DNA of 64,000 nt from DATMNR01 sp963702765 (GCA_963702765.1 CAVPEB010000005.1:91085-155084), one strand, 5' to 3'; counted from the first letter of the stretch, positions 36,709 through 46,366 are shown. Made by a program: numbers and translations. The notes: generated from the sequence alone by a model not told the origin.

Positions 36709-38589
36709 TCATTTGTCTTTGAAGCTATTTACGTTGATGGGTAATCCCTCCATTTGCATGATCTTGAGAGCGTTCGTTGTAGGGCAAGGACCCTCACGCA
36801 ATTGGTAGTCAAAAACCATCTGTCCGTCTATAACATCTTCTTTGAAATGATAATTCCTTATGTCGTGTAAATTTTTCTCAAGCGTTACCAGTTCCAAATC
36901 GTGTGTTGAAATTAGACCAACACATTGTTTCCCAACCAGGGCTGAAATGTAGGATTCACTTCCTATGCGTCTTTCGCGGTTATTTGTGCCTTTAAATATC
37001 TCGTCGATGAGGAAGAACAATGGCATACAATTTTCAGATTCTACTTCTGTCAATAGCTTTCTAAGGCGTTTGACTTCAGCATAGAAGTAGGAGTAGCCTT
37101 CTGTCACAGAGTCGTTAATTCTGATACATGTAAATATTCTGAAAAGGGAAGTTTGGAACAGATTTGCATTGACTGGTCCTCCTGCATAAGCAAGACAAAG
37201 GTTGATGCCTATTGTTCTAAGAAAGGTGCTTTTGCCTGACATGTTTGAGCCTGTGATGATATCGATTTCACCAAGTTTGTGAATGGAGAAGTCATTTACG
37301 ACTTTTTGATGCACTGGTATGAGAGGGTGTCCCAGTCCATAAGCTTGAAACGGTAAGTCATGTTCATCTTGATTTTTGCAGGGGACTAGCTCTGGCAATA
37401 TATATTCTGGATTCAGATAAGCGAAATTTGCGAGAGAGTTCAGAGCTTCAAGCTCAAGCCAAATATGTAACCATACAGGTAAATGAGTTGCCAATTGCGA
37501 TTTGTATTGCTGAAAGCGAAATGCGAAATAAAAATCCCAAGGAACGAGCACATTCACGATGATCCACAGAAGTATGTTCTTTTGCAATGTGGATGCGGAA
37601 GCAACACGAGCGATCTTTTTCAAAAGTGACGATGGGCGATGCTCATGGTCCAAATGAAAAGGTTCACACAATGTCTTCAAGTTCTGGTTTTTTCCGTAAC
37701 GGTATGTTTCAAGATACTCAAAAATAAGACTGAGTTGGGCAAATCTATCGCGTAACTGGTATGCATCCTCGAAAAGCTCTCCTCTTTGATTTTTTGTGAC
37801 GAAAAGGAAGAGGATGGTGATTAACAGCATCATAACCCAATATTGGGGGATAAGTTGCACCAGATTCAGTATAAAGAGGGTGATTGTGAGTACTGATAAT
37901 GTCAGTGAAATGAAAAGTAAAGGAAGCAACGATCTGGTAGCAGGTTGTTCATTAAGCCAGTTCAATACATTTTTCTGTTCCCAGGTTTTAGAAATATTTT
38001 TAGATGAGAGCAAGGATTTCAATAGTAGTTTGTCGCGAAAGATAGTAAGAGGTGTTAACTCCTGTATTAGAGCCTGTCGTTGACGAATTACTTGTAAATC
38101 CGGAGTGGTATTCAATAGCCACTCTTGTAAACGTTGGCTCCCCTCAGATAAGACGGCGGTATTGATAAGTCGATGAAGAGAGTGCTTTCCGGTGATGTCG
38201 AGATCAGTCGCGAAGGGATGGTTAGCCGGAGGATCTGTAAAGGGTTCAGGAGGAATACCGTCCCAATCGAGATTGATACGGGCAATATGAGTTGATTTGA
38301 TTTGCATCCAGATTTTGTGACGAGTGATACTCCTATTTATACGGGCATGGAAGTAAGCGACAATACTGAAAATGATCAATGTTGCTGCTGCTGCATTCAA
38401 TAGAAGCCACCAGCCTGCAAGGAAATAAGCCAGCAAGCTAAGTAAAGCACCAATAAAAAAAATTGCAACACGAGCCCAGCCGATACGATTGCTCTTGTGG
38501 TCAAGGATAGCTATACGTTTTTGTAATCTTTTTATTTGATGTTCAAGCGCAAGCACTCGCGCCTGTTTTTCGGTTCTATTATCTGTCAT
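36709..38589 (-). CDS. Membrane-associated MutS-family ATPase
   Basis: 626 residues. The C-terminal ~230 residues are a MutS ABC-type ATPase: Walker A GSNMSGKSTFLRTIG, Walker B FFLIDEIFKGTNNRER, and ISTHDLEL. The N-terminus carries a coiled coil (RVLALEHQIKRLQKRIA) and two hydrophobic helices at ~40-85, with another pair near 240-280, so the protein is probably membrane bound. The mismatch-reading domain of true MutS is absent. Membrane MutS-like proteins of this layout are known in several phyla but are not experimentally assigned; DNA mismatch repair is unlikely. Confidence 0.85.
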   Translation of the reverse strand: MTDNRTEKQARVLALEHQIKRLQKRIAILDHKSNRIGWARVAIFFIGALLSLLAYFLAGWWLLLNAAAATLIIFSIVAYFHARINRSITRHKIWMQIKSTHIARINLDWDGIPPEPFTDPPANHPFATDLDITGKHSLHRLINTAVLSEGSQRLQEWLLNTTPDLQVIRQRQALIQELTPLTIFRDKLLLKSLLSSKNISKTWEQKNVLNWLNEQPATRSLLPLLFISLTLSVLTITLFILNLVQLIPQYWVMMLLITILFLFVTKNQRGELFEDAYQLRDRFAQLSLIFEYLETYRYGKNQNLKTLCEPFHLDHEHRPSSLLKKIARVASASTLQKNILLWIIVNVLVPWDFYFAFRFQQYKSQLATHLPVWLHIWLELEALNSLANFAYLNPEYILPELVPCKNQDEHDLPFQAYGLGHPLIPVHQKVVNDFSIHKLGEIDIITGSNMSGKSTFLRTIGINLCLAYAGGPVNANLFQTSLFRIFTCIRINDSVTEGYSYFYAEVKRLRKLLTEVESENCMPLFFLIDEIFKGTNNRERRIGSESYISALVGKQCVGLISTHDLELVTLEKNLHDIRNYHFKEDVIDGQMVFDYQLREGPCPTTNALKIMQMEGLPINVNSFKDK

Positions 38590-38752
38590 TATGGGTCAAC
38601 TCTTCATTACGGGCAATGCAAAGGAACTAGATATTTTTTCTAGCCTGCTGCACTTAGTCTCACGTTCTACTGTATGCAAAAAATCATCATCTCTGCTGAT
38701 TATACAAACTGAAATTGAAAAGGGTAGTCTCTGAACACTCTCAATCTGTTGG

Positions 38753-39895
38753 TTATCGCAATTCATTTTCAGGCGTAGGAGGAATACGTCCTAATTTCCC
38801 GTTTACAACCAGGGTACCCAGAACATGCATGATCACGCGAGAAGCGAGTAAAGCCGTAATATCGGCTACATCATAGGGCGGCGAGACTTCAACAATCTCC
38901 ATGCCAACTAATCCCTCGCGTGTCACAAGTTGCAGGAGACTTAGAACTTCGCGTGGCAAAAATCCTCCAGGTTCTGGAGTACCTGTCCCAGGAGCAAAAG
39001 CAGGATCAAGGCAGTCGATATCGAAACTGAGAAAGACACATTTAGCGTTTTTCCAGGCAACATCAAGGGCATATTCAGCCACGCGGTCGATCCCAAAGCG
39101 GTCAACATCTTCCATTGTCATAATGGTTGTCTGGCGTTCACGAGAAATGGAATACCAATCTCGTGGTTGATTCCAGCCTCCAATACCAATTTGTACCAGA
39201 TTAGTAGGGGGAGCATTGGGGATATTGGTCGCATGAAACCATGGACTGCCGTGCATACGCTCATCCATGCTAAACTCGCTAATGTCAGCATGGCGGTCAA
39301 AGTGTATGATACCGATATTTCCATCAATATGTGGAGCCAACCCACGAATATCAGGATACCCAATAGAATGATCTCCACCAAGTATGACAGGAAAAACAGC
39401 ATGTTCGTGGATGTAGCTGACAGCTTTGTCAATCTGGTCGAAGCTCTTCTCAATATTCGCCGGAATGACGTTCACATCGCCGATATCAACCACGCTGAGT
39501 GATTCCACCAGATCTACACCCAGTGATGGGTTATATCCTGTTCCACCAAGCGAAATACGCCTTATGGCCTGAGGCCCCCAGCGCGTACCAGAACGATAAG
39601 TGGTTCCACAATCGAGTGGGACGCCAACAATGGAAACATCTTGACCTCCGAGGGTACGCATATCTTCCAGAAATGGAACACCCATGAATCTTTCCCCGCC
39701 ATAGAAACTGCCAAATCCTCGATCGAATAAGGAGATGCTTCTGTCGCGAATCGAGTCGGCTGAATCTAAGCCATATTCCAGAGCTAGTTGAGCCAGATCC
39801 TCACGTTGTTTTGAAGGCCACTCCGCCTCCCTTTGCATCGCCCACGTGCCTTTTAAATCTTCTCGTCTGATTGAAGGTTCTTTTTTATATTCCAT
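38753..39895 (-). CDS. Arginase/agmatinase-family ureohydrolase
   Basis: 380 residues. All Mn-binding motifs are present: GGDHSIGYP, DRHAD (in HFDRHADIS) and SFDIDCLDPAFAPGTGTPEP. These enzymes cleave guanidino groups to urea. The N-terminal ~60 residues are extra compared with typical agmatinases, giving a length nearer to the guanidinobutyrase/guanidinase-like group. It is the last gene of an operon with a cyclase-family hydrolase (8 bases between) and two TPP-enzyme subunits. That context suggests a 2-oxo acid with a guanidino group or amide as pathway intermediate, not simple polyamine synthesis; this is inference. Confidence 0.88.
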   Translation of the reverse strand: MEYKKEPSIRREDLKGTWAMQREAEWPSKQREDLAQLALEYGLDSADSIRDRSISLFDRGFGSFYGGERFMGVPFLEDMRTLGGQDVSIVGVPLDCGTTYRSGTRWGPQAIRRISLGGTGYNPSLGVDLVESLSVVDIGDVNVIPANIEKSFDQIDKAVSYIHEHAVFPVILGGDHSIGYPDIRGLAPHIDGNIGIIHFDRHADISEFSMDERMHGSPWFHATNIPNAPPTNLVQIGIGGWNQPRDWYSISRERQTTIMTMEDVDRFGIDRVAEYALDVAWKNAKCVFLSFDIDCLDPAFAPGTGTPEPGGFLPREVLSLLQLVTREGLVGMEIVEVSPPYDVADITALLASRVIMHVLGTLVVNGKLGRIPPTPENELR

Positions 39896-39903
39896 GGCTT
39901 ATC

Positions 39904-40704
39904 CTAGGGTGTAATAGCGATTACTCTAAGTGGACTACCAGAGCCATTCACAATCTTGAGAGGCGCGGCAATTACAATTGAGCCTGTTGGGGGGAGAAGG
40001 TCAAGATTCATCAAACTTGTAATGCCAAATTTACCAGCACCGTGCATAAATGTGTGGCTTGGGAAAGGGGGATCGAAACCTCCTGCTTGTCCCGCATCAG
40101 TGCCGACTGTTTCCACCCCAACACCCAATATATCGCGTTCTTTTGCCAGGAATGCTGAACATGTTGGATGAAAACCCGGGGAGTGCGCTCCGTCTTCCAG
40201 GGTATTCAGGAAAGCGTCACGACCTTTGCGCTTACTCCAGCCTGTTCGTATGAGTAGCCAGGCACCAGCAGGAAGAAGTCCATGTTCACTTTCCCATTGT
40301 TTCACTCCTTCAGTGGTTAGTAAAAAATCGGGAGAATTCTGGACATCTGTTGATACATCTATCACACAAGCAGGTCCGATAAACTTCGATGGTGAGATTG
40401 TATCGGTTGCATTGTTGGGAAGATCTTTGCCAGTGATCCAGTGAATTGGCGCGTCAAAGTGGGTTCCTGTATGTTCGCCCATATTGATTACGTTCCAATA
40501 CCAGGCAGGTCCACGGCTATCATAGCGGGAAATCTCGGTAAGTGTTACGCCAGGTGAGGGAGCAAATATAGGCGGAAGGTCGATCACAGGAGTAGATGGT
40601 TCAAGCGGTGAAGTCAGGTCAACTATCTTTAAGTGACCAGAATTCAGTTCAGCAAGCAATTGTTGCAAAATATTTGTCATCATATATTCCTTTCTATCAT
40701 TCAA
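39904..40704 (-). CDS. Cyclase-family metal-dependent hydrolase (kynurenine formamidase-like)
   Basis: 266 residues of the PF04199-type cyclase family. The metal motif HTGTHFDAPIHW matches the HxGTHxDxPxH pattern of kynurenine formamidase and isatin hydrolase. Other features (GVETVGTDAGQAG, TFMHGAGKFGI) fit the family. It hydrolyses an amide or lactam with a divalent metal. Its start overlaps the stop of the upstream TPP subunit by 4 bases (ATGA), so translation is coupled. Substrate not evident; the operon has no tryptophan-pathway gene. Confidence 0.85.
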   Translation of the reverse strand: MNDRKEYMMTNILQQLLAELNSGHLKIVDLTSPLEPSTPVIDLPPIFAPSPGVTLTEISRYDSRGPAWYWNVINMGEHTGTHFDAPIHWITGKDLPNNATDTISPSKFIGPACVIDVSTDVQNSPDFLLTTEGVKQWESEHGLLPAGAWLLIRTGWSKRKGRDAFLNTLEDGAHSPGFHPTCSAFLAKERDILGVGVETVGTDAGQAGGFDPPFPSHTFMHGAGKFGITSLMNLDLLPPTGSIVIAAPLKIVNGSGSPLRVIAITP

Positions 40705-41282
40705 GTCTTGGACTGCTTTCGCATTACCTGGAGACTACGCCAGAATTGGAAGCGATTTTCAAGTAGAGTTACATCCATATGAAATGATTTTGGACTAATA
40801 GCTTCCACTTTTGAAACAATTGTGGTCAGTGTTTTACTTTTAAGTGCCTCTATGACACTTTCTTGAAAAGACTGAATTGTATTGGCTTCTTTCACAGAGG
40901 GCACTCCTGAGGCTCTTGCAATGGCTGCCAGATCGGTTCCACTAGATGTCGCTGTTGGGAAACCGCCAACGGAGAGCAGGCTTTCATTATCAAACACGAT
41001 GTGAAGCAGGTTACCTGGCTTGTAACGCGCCATGGTAGTCAGCGTTCCAAGATTCATCAGAAGTGAACCATCACCGTCAAGAACGATGACCTGGTGTTCT
41101 GGCATTGAAAGCGCAATGCCAAGGCCCATTGAAGATGCGAGTCCCATGGCATGTTCGAGGTAGAAGAAGTTTGCACGGTGTCCGAGCGAATATAACTCGG
41201 CGGCGACAGCTCCCATGATAGTGACAACGATGCGATCTTCCAGTTCAGAGTAAATAGCCTGTAAAGCATCTAAACGTAACAT
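40701..41282 (-). CDS. TPP-dependent decarboxylase, beta subunit (ComE/sulfopyruvate-decarboxylase type)
   Basis: 193 residues, the C-terminal (pyrophosphate-binding) half of a TPP enzyme: GDGSLLMNLGTLTTMARYKP is the TPP-Mg motif, and the next block HIVFDNESLLSVGGFPT is typical of sulfopyruvate and phosphonopyruvate decarboxylases. The ATG at 41282 has GGGAGGA upstream; an in-frame upstream Met at 41297 would overlap the preceding gene. It functions with the alpha subunit encoded just before it. Confidence 0.85.
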   Translation of the reverse strand: MLRLDALQAIYSELEDRIVVTIMGAVAAELYSLGHRANFFYLEHAMGLASSMGLGIALSMPEHQVIVLDGDGSLLMNLGTLTTMARYKPGNLLHIVFDNESLLSVGGFPTATSSGTDLAAIARASGVPSVKEANTIQSFQESVIEALKSKTLTTIVSKVEAISPKSFHMDVTLLENRFQFWRSLQVMRKQSKT

Positions 41283-41284
41283 AT

Positions 41285-41797
41285 TTAATCCTCCCACATT
41301 AACTCACGAGATAGTAAGACGGCGACAGGAAGAAGGGAGGCATGCGCCAAAGTTTGAGCATCTTTTAGGCGATGGTAAATTTCATCGGAGTTGGATAGTT
41401 GCCAGATTGGAATGTTCAATGCACGCAGGATTGGCTCGGTGGCAAGACCGCCTTGAGTTTGCCATGGGTCTTTCTCGCCCATGTATCCTCGATAGCTAAT
41501 TAGCATAAGCAGAGGAATTTTGTACAGCAATGAAAGTGAGACGATGGGGTTAATCGCCGCCAAAAAGCCATGATTTTGCATTAATAACGCGGAGTTGACT
41601 CCTGCTAAATGTGCTCCCGCTGAAATACCTATGCCTTCTTCTTCTTTGGCAATCCGCACAAGCGTCACTTCAGGATCTTCATCAGCCATGCGGATGAGGT
41701 GTACAAGCCAGGTTTCAGGAAGGGCAGAGATTATTTTGACATCACACGCTTTCAAGGCTTCATAGATCAGTTTGGAGTTGGTGACTGAAACGGGCAT
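41285..41797 (-). CDS. TPP-dependent decarboxylase, alpha subunit (ComD/sulfopyruvate-decarboxylase type)
   Basis: 170 residues, the N-terminal (pyrimidine-binding) half of a TPP enzyme. The Glu in RIAKEEEGIGISAGAHLAGV is the activating acid, and LLMQNHGFLAAINPI matches the ComD-type subunits. It is the first gene of a four-gene operon (alpha, beta, cyclase, ureohydrolase), all on the minus strand with overlaps or gaps under 10 bases. The complex likely decarboxylates a 2-oxo acid, but no coenzyme M gene is near. Confidence 0.82.
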   Translation of the reverse strand: MPVSVTNSKLIYEALKACDVKIISALPETWLVHLIRMADEDPEVTLVRIAKEEEGIGISAGAHLAGVNSALLMQNHGFLAAINPIVSLSLLYKIPLLMLISYRGYMGEKDPWQTQGGLATEPILRALNIPIWQLSNSDEIYHRLKDAQTLAHASLLPVAVLLSRELMWED

Positions 41798-42045
41798 GAT
41801 ACTACTCTCCGGGAAGCTTCAAGAAATATGCAAGCACTATCTAGTATGAAAGTAAGTATAGCATATCAGGATATGGCACAGCTTGAAATATTTCAATTAA
41901 ATGAGAGCCAGAATAACTGAAAATTTAGGCTAAAACAATCTCGTCAATAGTAGGGAAGTGTGAGATAATAGATTTATCTTTTAGGCTGCTTTCTTTAGAA
42001 TAGCGCCTGGTCTTATTTCAGATTCTTTGAGAGAGGTGTACTCAT

Positions 42046-45000
42046 TTGGAAATAGAACAGAAATTAGCCGGTGGAGTTGCAATCCGTTTTCTGAGCGGTC
42101 CGCTTGTCGAAAAAACTATTTCTATTCAAAAACCAGTAACAATCATCGGAAGAGATCCGCAGTGTGACATCGTTGTATTTGATCCGAGAGTTTCCAGGCG
42201 TCATGCATGTATTCGCATGACAAATGGTTCATGGAGTATTGAAAATCTTTCTCAATCCAGTTATATCACTATTAATCAGCAACAAATACAACAGGGAATT
42301 CTTCAGAAGAATAATGTCGTAGGTCTCGGGGAAGATACGAGCTTTGTATTTCTCATTGGCCAGTCAATTAATCGAACGGTACCATCGTCGGATCTCATGA
42401 CACCTGAAATAGGTCATCCCATTTATACTCAGGCTGCAGGAGAAACTCCGAAGCCATCATCTCCAGTATTAAGAGTGCCAGACAATATACCCGCGAATAT
42501 ATCTCCGTCAGGTACTATGCTTGCACCTATGGGTGAAATGGGTATACCAACGTTGACTGTGAGCAGCAATATTCATAGTGATCGTAGGATACACAACTTG
42601 AACAAGCAGACACTGAATATTGGGCGTGATCCAGAAAATGATATTGTTATTGAAGAACCTATGGTTTCTGCCTGGCATGCTCAGATTGTGAGGGATGGAA
42701 ACGACCTGTTTTTTGTTCATCCACATCCATTGCGTGGAAAAACGCTTAATGGCGTATGGTATCAGGGTCAAAGGATTCGGGGTGATAAACAATTTCGCAA
42801 GCAAATGGTTAATGGAGACATTTTTCGCATAGGTGACGAGAATGGAACGTTAGTAACACTCACTTATGATGACGGGGCAGGAGTGCCGGTCGAAACGCTA
42901 CCCGAAATGAAGCCCATTCCATTAACTGGAGGTAAGCTTACAATTGGACGCGCGCCGAATAATACGGTTGTGCTCAATCACCCACAGGTTTCGGCACATC
43001 ATGCTGAAATGGAGAGGGTTGAGGGCGGGTATCGTATTCTCGATACAAATAGCTCGAATCATGTCTATGTCAATGGACAACGAGTATCTCATCAATTATT
43101 GAGAACTGGCGATGAAATTCGTATAGGACCGTTTCTGCTCGTATACTCTGGGACCGAACTCAGACAATACGATGAGAGCAATAACATTCGTATTGATGCA
43201 TTTCACCTCAAAAAAGTAGGCAATAATAATGTTATTTTGCTCAATGACATTTCGCTCGTCATACCACCCCGTAAGTTTGTAGCACTGGTTGGCGGATCGG
43301 GTGCAGGCAAATCAACGCTAATGGATGCTTTAAATGGACTTCGCCCGGCACATGACGGAACGGTTTTATATAATGGTGTGAACTATTATCGTAACCTCGC
43401 TGCGTTCAGTACCCAACTTGGTTATGTCCCTCAGGATGATATTGTTCACCGTGATTTGACAGTCGAACGTGCGCTTTACTATGCAGCAAAATTACGCTTA
43501 CCAAGTGACTTTACAAAAGAGCAAATTAAGTGGCGTATTGATGAAGTGCTCGAAGATGTCGAGATGACAGAGCGGCGGGGACTACTGGTAAGCAAGCTCT
43601 CAGGCGGCCAGCGAAAGCGTGTCTCAATTGCTCTAGAATTACTGGCTAATCCTGGAGTCTTTTTTCTGGACGAACCAACTTCCGGATTAGACCCAGGTCT
43701 TGACCGTAAAATGATGACTTTATTGCGCCGACTTGCTGATCGAGGACGCACAGTGATTCTGGTTACCCATGCTACAAACAATATAAATGCCTGTGATTCT
43801 GTTTGTTTCCTGGCTCAAGGAGGTCGACTCGCGTATTTTGGCCCTCCTAATGAAGCAAAAGCTTATTTTGAAAAGGCCGATTTTGCAGAAATTTATAGTA
43901 CGCTAGAGCCAACCAAGGATCAACCCGATATCCCCAAGCGTGCAGAGGAGAGATACCTGGCATCACAGGATTATCAGCGCTATGTTGCAGAACCTCTGAG
44001 AGAAGGGCAGGCTAAGCAAGCTCGGACCCCGGTAAAAGGTAGACCTGAAGCTGGTGACCAAACATTGAAGCGAGTCAAGCGCGGCAATGCCCTTTCGCAG
44101 TTCATGATACTTTCAAGGCGCTATCTGGAATTACTAAAAAATGATAAAGGCAACCTGCTCATTCTGCTCTTACAAGCGCCTATAATCGGCATTTTGCTTG
44201 TACTGATGGTCCGCTTTGAAATAGGTGCAGGTGTTTTCAACGCTAATAATCTGGTTCAGTGTCGCACACAAATTCTCACGTCATCTGGCCCTCTGGCCTT
44301 GCCTCAGGCACAACAGACAGATACGATAGATTGCCAACAGGTCGTTAATTTCCTACGAACTAATCCAAATGGCCAAGCTTTTGCACAAAAGCAAGGAGGA
44401 CAAGAACAGGCACTTCAGGTGTTTATATTACCTGGACCAGGCGCAGATGCTCAAAAAGTACTCTTTATTATGGCTTTTGCGACTGTATTGTTTGGTTGTA
44501 TTAACGGCGCACGTGAAATAGTCAAAGAATCTGCTATTTACAGTCGGGAACGCGCTGTAAATCTTGGCATTTTGCCGTATATGTTTTCCAAGATAGTGGT
44601 ATTAGGAATGCTGTGTCTATTCCAAAGTGCAGTGCTTGTATTCGTAGTAGAGTTAGGTGAGCCTTTGAAACAAGGTATCCTTATGCCGCCGGTTCTAGAA
44701 ACCTATATAACAATTGCATTGACATCTCTTGCAGGTCTTATGATAGGTCTCGCAATCTCTGCGATTGCACCGAATAATGATCGCGCAATAAGTTTTGTGC
44801 CGATCATACTACTACCGCAGGTGATTTTTTCAGGGGCAATTATTCCCTTGAAGGACTGGTTTACGCAAATAATGGCAAGTATCTTCCCAACTCGGTGGGC
44901 GATGGTAGCGTTAGGGTCTTCTATCGGTTTGCATGCGGACAAAATTGGTGGTGATAAGCTGTTTGGTAATGATTTCACGTATCACAGTACGCTCTTCTCG

Positions 45001-45123
45001 ATTTACAGTTACACAGACGCTTTACATCGTCTACTTATCTCCTGGGCTGCTCTGATAGTAATAAGCGTTGTATTAATGTTTGTGATTGGCTTCTTCTTGA
45101 AGCGAAAGGATGTCCGGGTCTGA
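42046..45123 (+). CDS. ABC transporter with three N-terminal FHA domains and fused ABC-2 permease
   Basis: 1025 residues. Three FHA domains lie near 20-105 (GRDPQCDI, SRRHACIR), 180-275 (GRDPENDIVI, SAWHAQIV) and 290-375 (GRAPNNTVVL, SAHHAEME); the second and third have the Arg of SR changed to Ala. The ABC ATPase follows: Walker A GGSGAGKST, LSGGQRKRVSIAL, DEPTSGLD. The last ~350 residues are an ABC-2 permease with six membrane helices, ABCG (half-transporter) order. Phosphothreonine-controlled export is likely, fed by kinases such as that at 3432. TTG at 42046 is the start, with GAGAGGTG upstream. Confidence 0.92.
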   Translation: MEIEQKLAGGVAIRFLSGPLVEKTISIQKPVTIIGRDPQCDIVVFDPRVSRRHACIRMTNGSWSIENLSQSSYITINQQQIQQGILQKNNVVGLGEDTSFVFLIGQSINRTVPSSDLMTPEIGHPIYTQAAGETPKPSSPVLRVPDNIPANISPSGTMLAPMGEMGIPTLTVSSNIHSDRRIHNLNKQTLNIGRDPENDIVIEEPMVSAWHAQIVRDGNDLFFVHPHPLRGKTLNGVWYQGQRIRGDKQFRKQMVNGDIFRIGDENGTLVTLTYDDGAGVPVETLPEMKPIPLTGGKLTIGRAPNNTVVLNHPQVSAHHAEMERVEGGYRILDTNSSNHVYVNGQRVSHQLLRTGDEIRIGPFLLVYSGTELRQYDESNNIRIDAFHLKKVGNNNVILLNDISLVIPPRKFVALVGGSGAGKSTLMDALNGLRPAHDGTVLYNGVNYYRNLAAFSTQLGYVPQDDIVHRDLTVERALYYAAKLRLPSDFTKEQIKWRIDEVLEDVEMTERRGLLVSKLSGGQRKRVSIALELLANPGVFFLDEPTSGLDPGLDRKMMTLLRRLADRGRTVILVTHATNNINACDSVCFLAQGGRLAYFGPPNEAKAYFEKADFAEIYSTLEPTKDQPDIPKRAEERYLASQDYQRYVAEPLREGQAKQARTPVKGRPEAGDQTLKRVKRGNALSQFMILSRRYLELLKNDKGNLLILLLQAPIIGILLVLMVRFEIGAGVFNANNLVQCRTQILTSSGPLALPQAQQTDTIDCQQVVNFLRTNPNGQAFAQKQGGQEQALQVFILPGPGADAQKVLFIMAFATVLFGCINGAREIVKESAIYSRERAVNLGILPYMFSKIVVLGMLCLFQSAVLVFVVELGEPLKQGILMPPVLETYITIALTSLAGLMIGLAISAIAPNNDRAISFVPIILLPQVIFSGAIIPLKDWFTQIMASIFPTRWAMVALGSSIGLHADKIGGDKLFGNDFTYHSTLFSIYSYTDALHRLLISWAALIVISVVLMFVIGFFLKRKDVRV

Positions 45124-45222
45124 CAATCTTCGCTTCAAACGAAATATGTGAGAGATATCAGATCACTCGTTACCGAGTCAGTCAATGAACAGGGTGGTTT
45201 TGAAGAGGTAGATTACGGATCA

Positions 45223-45260
45223 AAAAAACTGGGATCATCATATAGAGATCCCAGTTTTTT
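45223..45260. terminator. Bidirectional terminator
   Basis: A 14-bp perfect stem (AAAAAACTGGGATC at 45223-45236 and 45247-45260) with a 10-base loop; A and T runs at each end serve both the ABC gene and the convergent monooxygenase gene. Confidence 0.93.
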
Positions 45261-45321
45261 GTCAGGTAACTTAGCTTCTGAGTTGTGATAACTTGTATCA
45301 AAGAGACCTGTTACACTTGGA

Positions 45322-45612
45322 CTAACTAAGAACTTCCGCGGAGTAGTAGGAAACCTGATTAGGAATATTCATCTGTTCACTACTGGAGCCACTATGATGT
45401 TGACGGAAGAGGTCATTCTGTAAATATTCGTCTAATGCTTCCTTTGAGGCCCAACGGGAGACAGCATTGATGGAGCCATCTTCGGCCGTCCACAATTCCA
45501 ATCCAAGAAATCCACTAAAGCGTTTCATTCCCGGGGCAGCATGTTTAAACCCCTCTATCATTGTTTGTGATTGTCCACCAGGTGCAGCAATTCGATTTAC
45601 CGCGATATACAT
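45322..45612 (-). CDS. Antibiotic biosynthesis monooxygenase (ABM) domain protein
   Basis: 96 residues of the small ferredoxin-like ABM fold: MYIAVNRIAAPGG, FSGFLGLELWTAEDG and AVSRWASKEALDEYL follow the order of HmoA/IsdG-type proteins, which degrade haem or oxidise quinols. The Asn/His/Trp combination needed for haem degradation is not clear here. AAAGGAG precedes the ATG. Function is inferred from the fold only. Confidence 0.8.
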   Translation of the reverse strand: MYIAVNRIAAPGGQSQTMIEGFKHAAPGMKRFSGFLGLELWTAEDGSINAVSRWASKEALDEYLQNDLFRQHHSGSSSEQMNIPNQVSYYSAEVLS

Positions 45613-45721
45613 ATCGGTATTTTCTCCTTTAATGGCATTGAATCATCAGGTTATGCGAGATTAGTAGTGATCGACTAAGCAGTCACACTTAAATTATACC
45701 ACTTGCTCGGTTTAAAGAAGG

Positions 45722-46213
45722 TCATCTGCCAATTTCGAAGTATTGCTCAATCAATTCGAGATGTTCCTCATCGTGTTCGCATATGGAGGAAACTATGCTA
45801 CAAAGTGTTTCAGTAACGTCTTCATCCCAGGGTGGACGTACCTCTTCCAGTAGTTTTTTGTCATCAAGGACATCAGCGATGACATGCGTGAAATGCATGT
45901 GAGTCTCTTCCCAATAGTTTCGTACATTCGGTAAGGGAATTTCTTTATCCATTTCACGCGCCTCTGCGTTAGCCTCGTTGCCTGATGGCGTAACAGGGGG
46001 AAGGGGTTGATAGTGTGTGTAGGCGACAATGAGCTTTAGAGTGGCAGCTTTCCAATGGCTCATATGTGATAGGAAATCTTTGACTGACCAGTTTTCAGGT
46101 GTAAAGGCGATTTGTTGTTGTTCTTCACTTAGATGATTGATAAGCGTCAGAAAACGTTCATGGTTGTCCTGAAACGCATCTAAGAGGTCCTGTTGTGTAA
46201 GTTGTGTCGTCAA
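45722..46213 (-). CDS. DinB/ClbS-type four-helix-bundle protein
   Basis: 163 residues. LTQQDLLDAFQDNHERFLTL, NWSVKDFLSHMSHWK and ICEHDEEHLELIEQYF follow the DinB-like/DUF1706 (ClbS/DfsB) pattern with the helix-packed His residues. ClbS protects against colibactin, other members are thiol-dependent transferases. The TTG start at 46213 with AAGGAG 8 bases upstream is preferred over the in-frame ATG at 46255. Function cannot be fixed. Confidence 0.78.
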   Translation of the reverse strand: MTTQLTQQDLLDAFQDNHERFLTLINHLSEEQQQIAFTPENWSVKDFLSHMSHWKAATLKLIVAYTHYQPLPPVTPSGNEANAEAREMDKEIPLPNVRNYWEETHMHFTHVIADVLDDKKLLEEVRPPWDEDVTETLCSIVSSICEHDEEHLELIEQYFEIGR

Positions 46214-46289
46214 GATGTATGCTCCTTGCCTTGTAGTATTATTCCAGGCTAACACTCATTGTAGCAAATCAGTTTCTTTTTCGTGACGC

Positions 46290-46366
46290 CTACAGCGGCG
46301 TAAGAGGAGTTTTTCGGAGAAACCCGAACTCCGCCAAGGCGCCTACAGGCGCCTTGGAACCCCTTC
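46290..46366. repeat. GC-rich dispersed repeat with inverted repeats
   Basis: Contains a perfect 11-bp stem with a 2-base loop (CCAAGGCGCCT/AGGCGCCTTGG at 46334-46357) and a second hairpin GGAGTT/AACTCC to its left (about 46302-46332). The GCCTACAGGC core and the ACCCCT end resemble the repeats elsewhere in the window. It fills the gap between two minus-strand genes. Confidence 0.65.
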
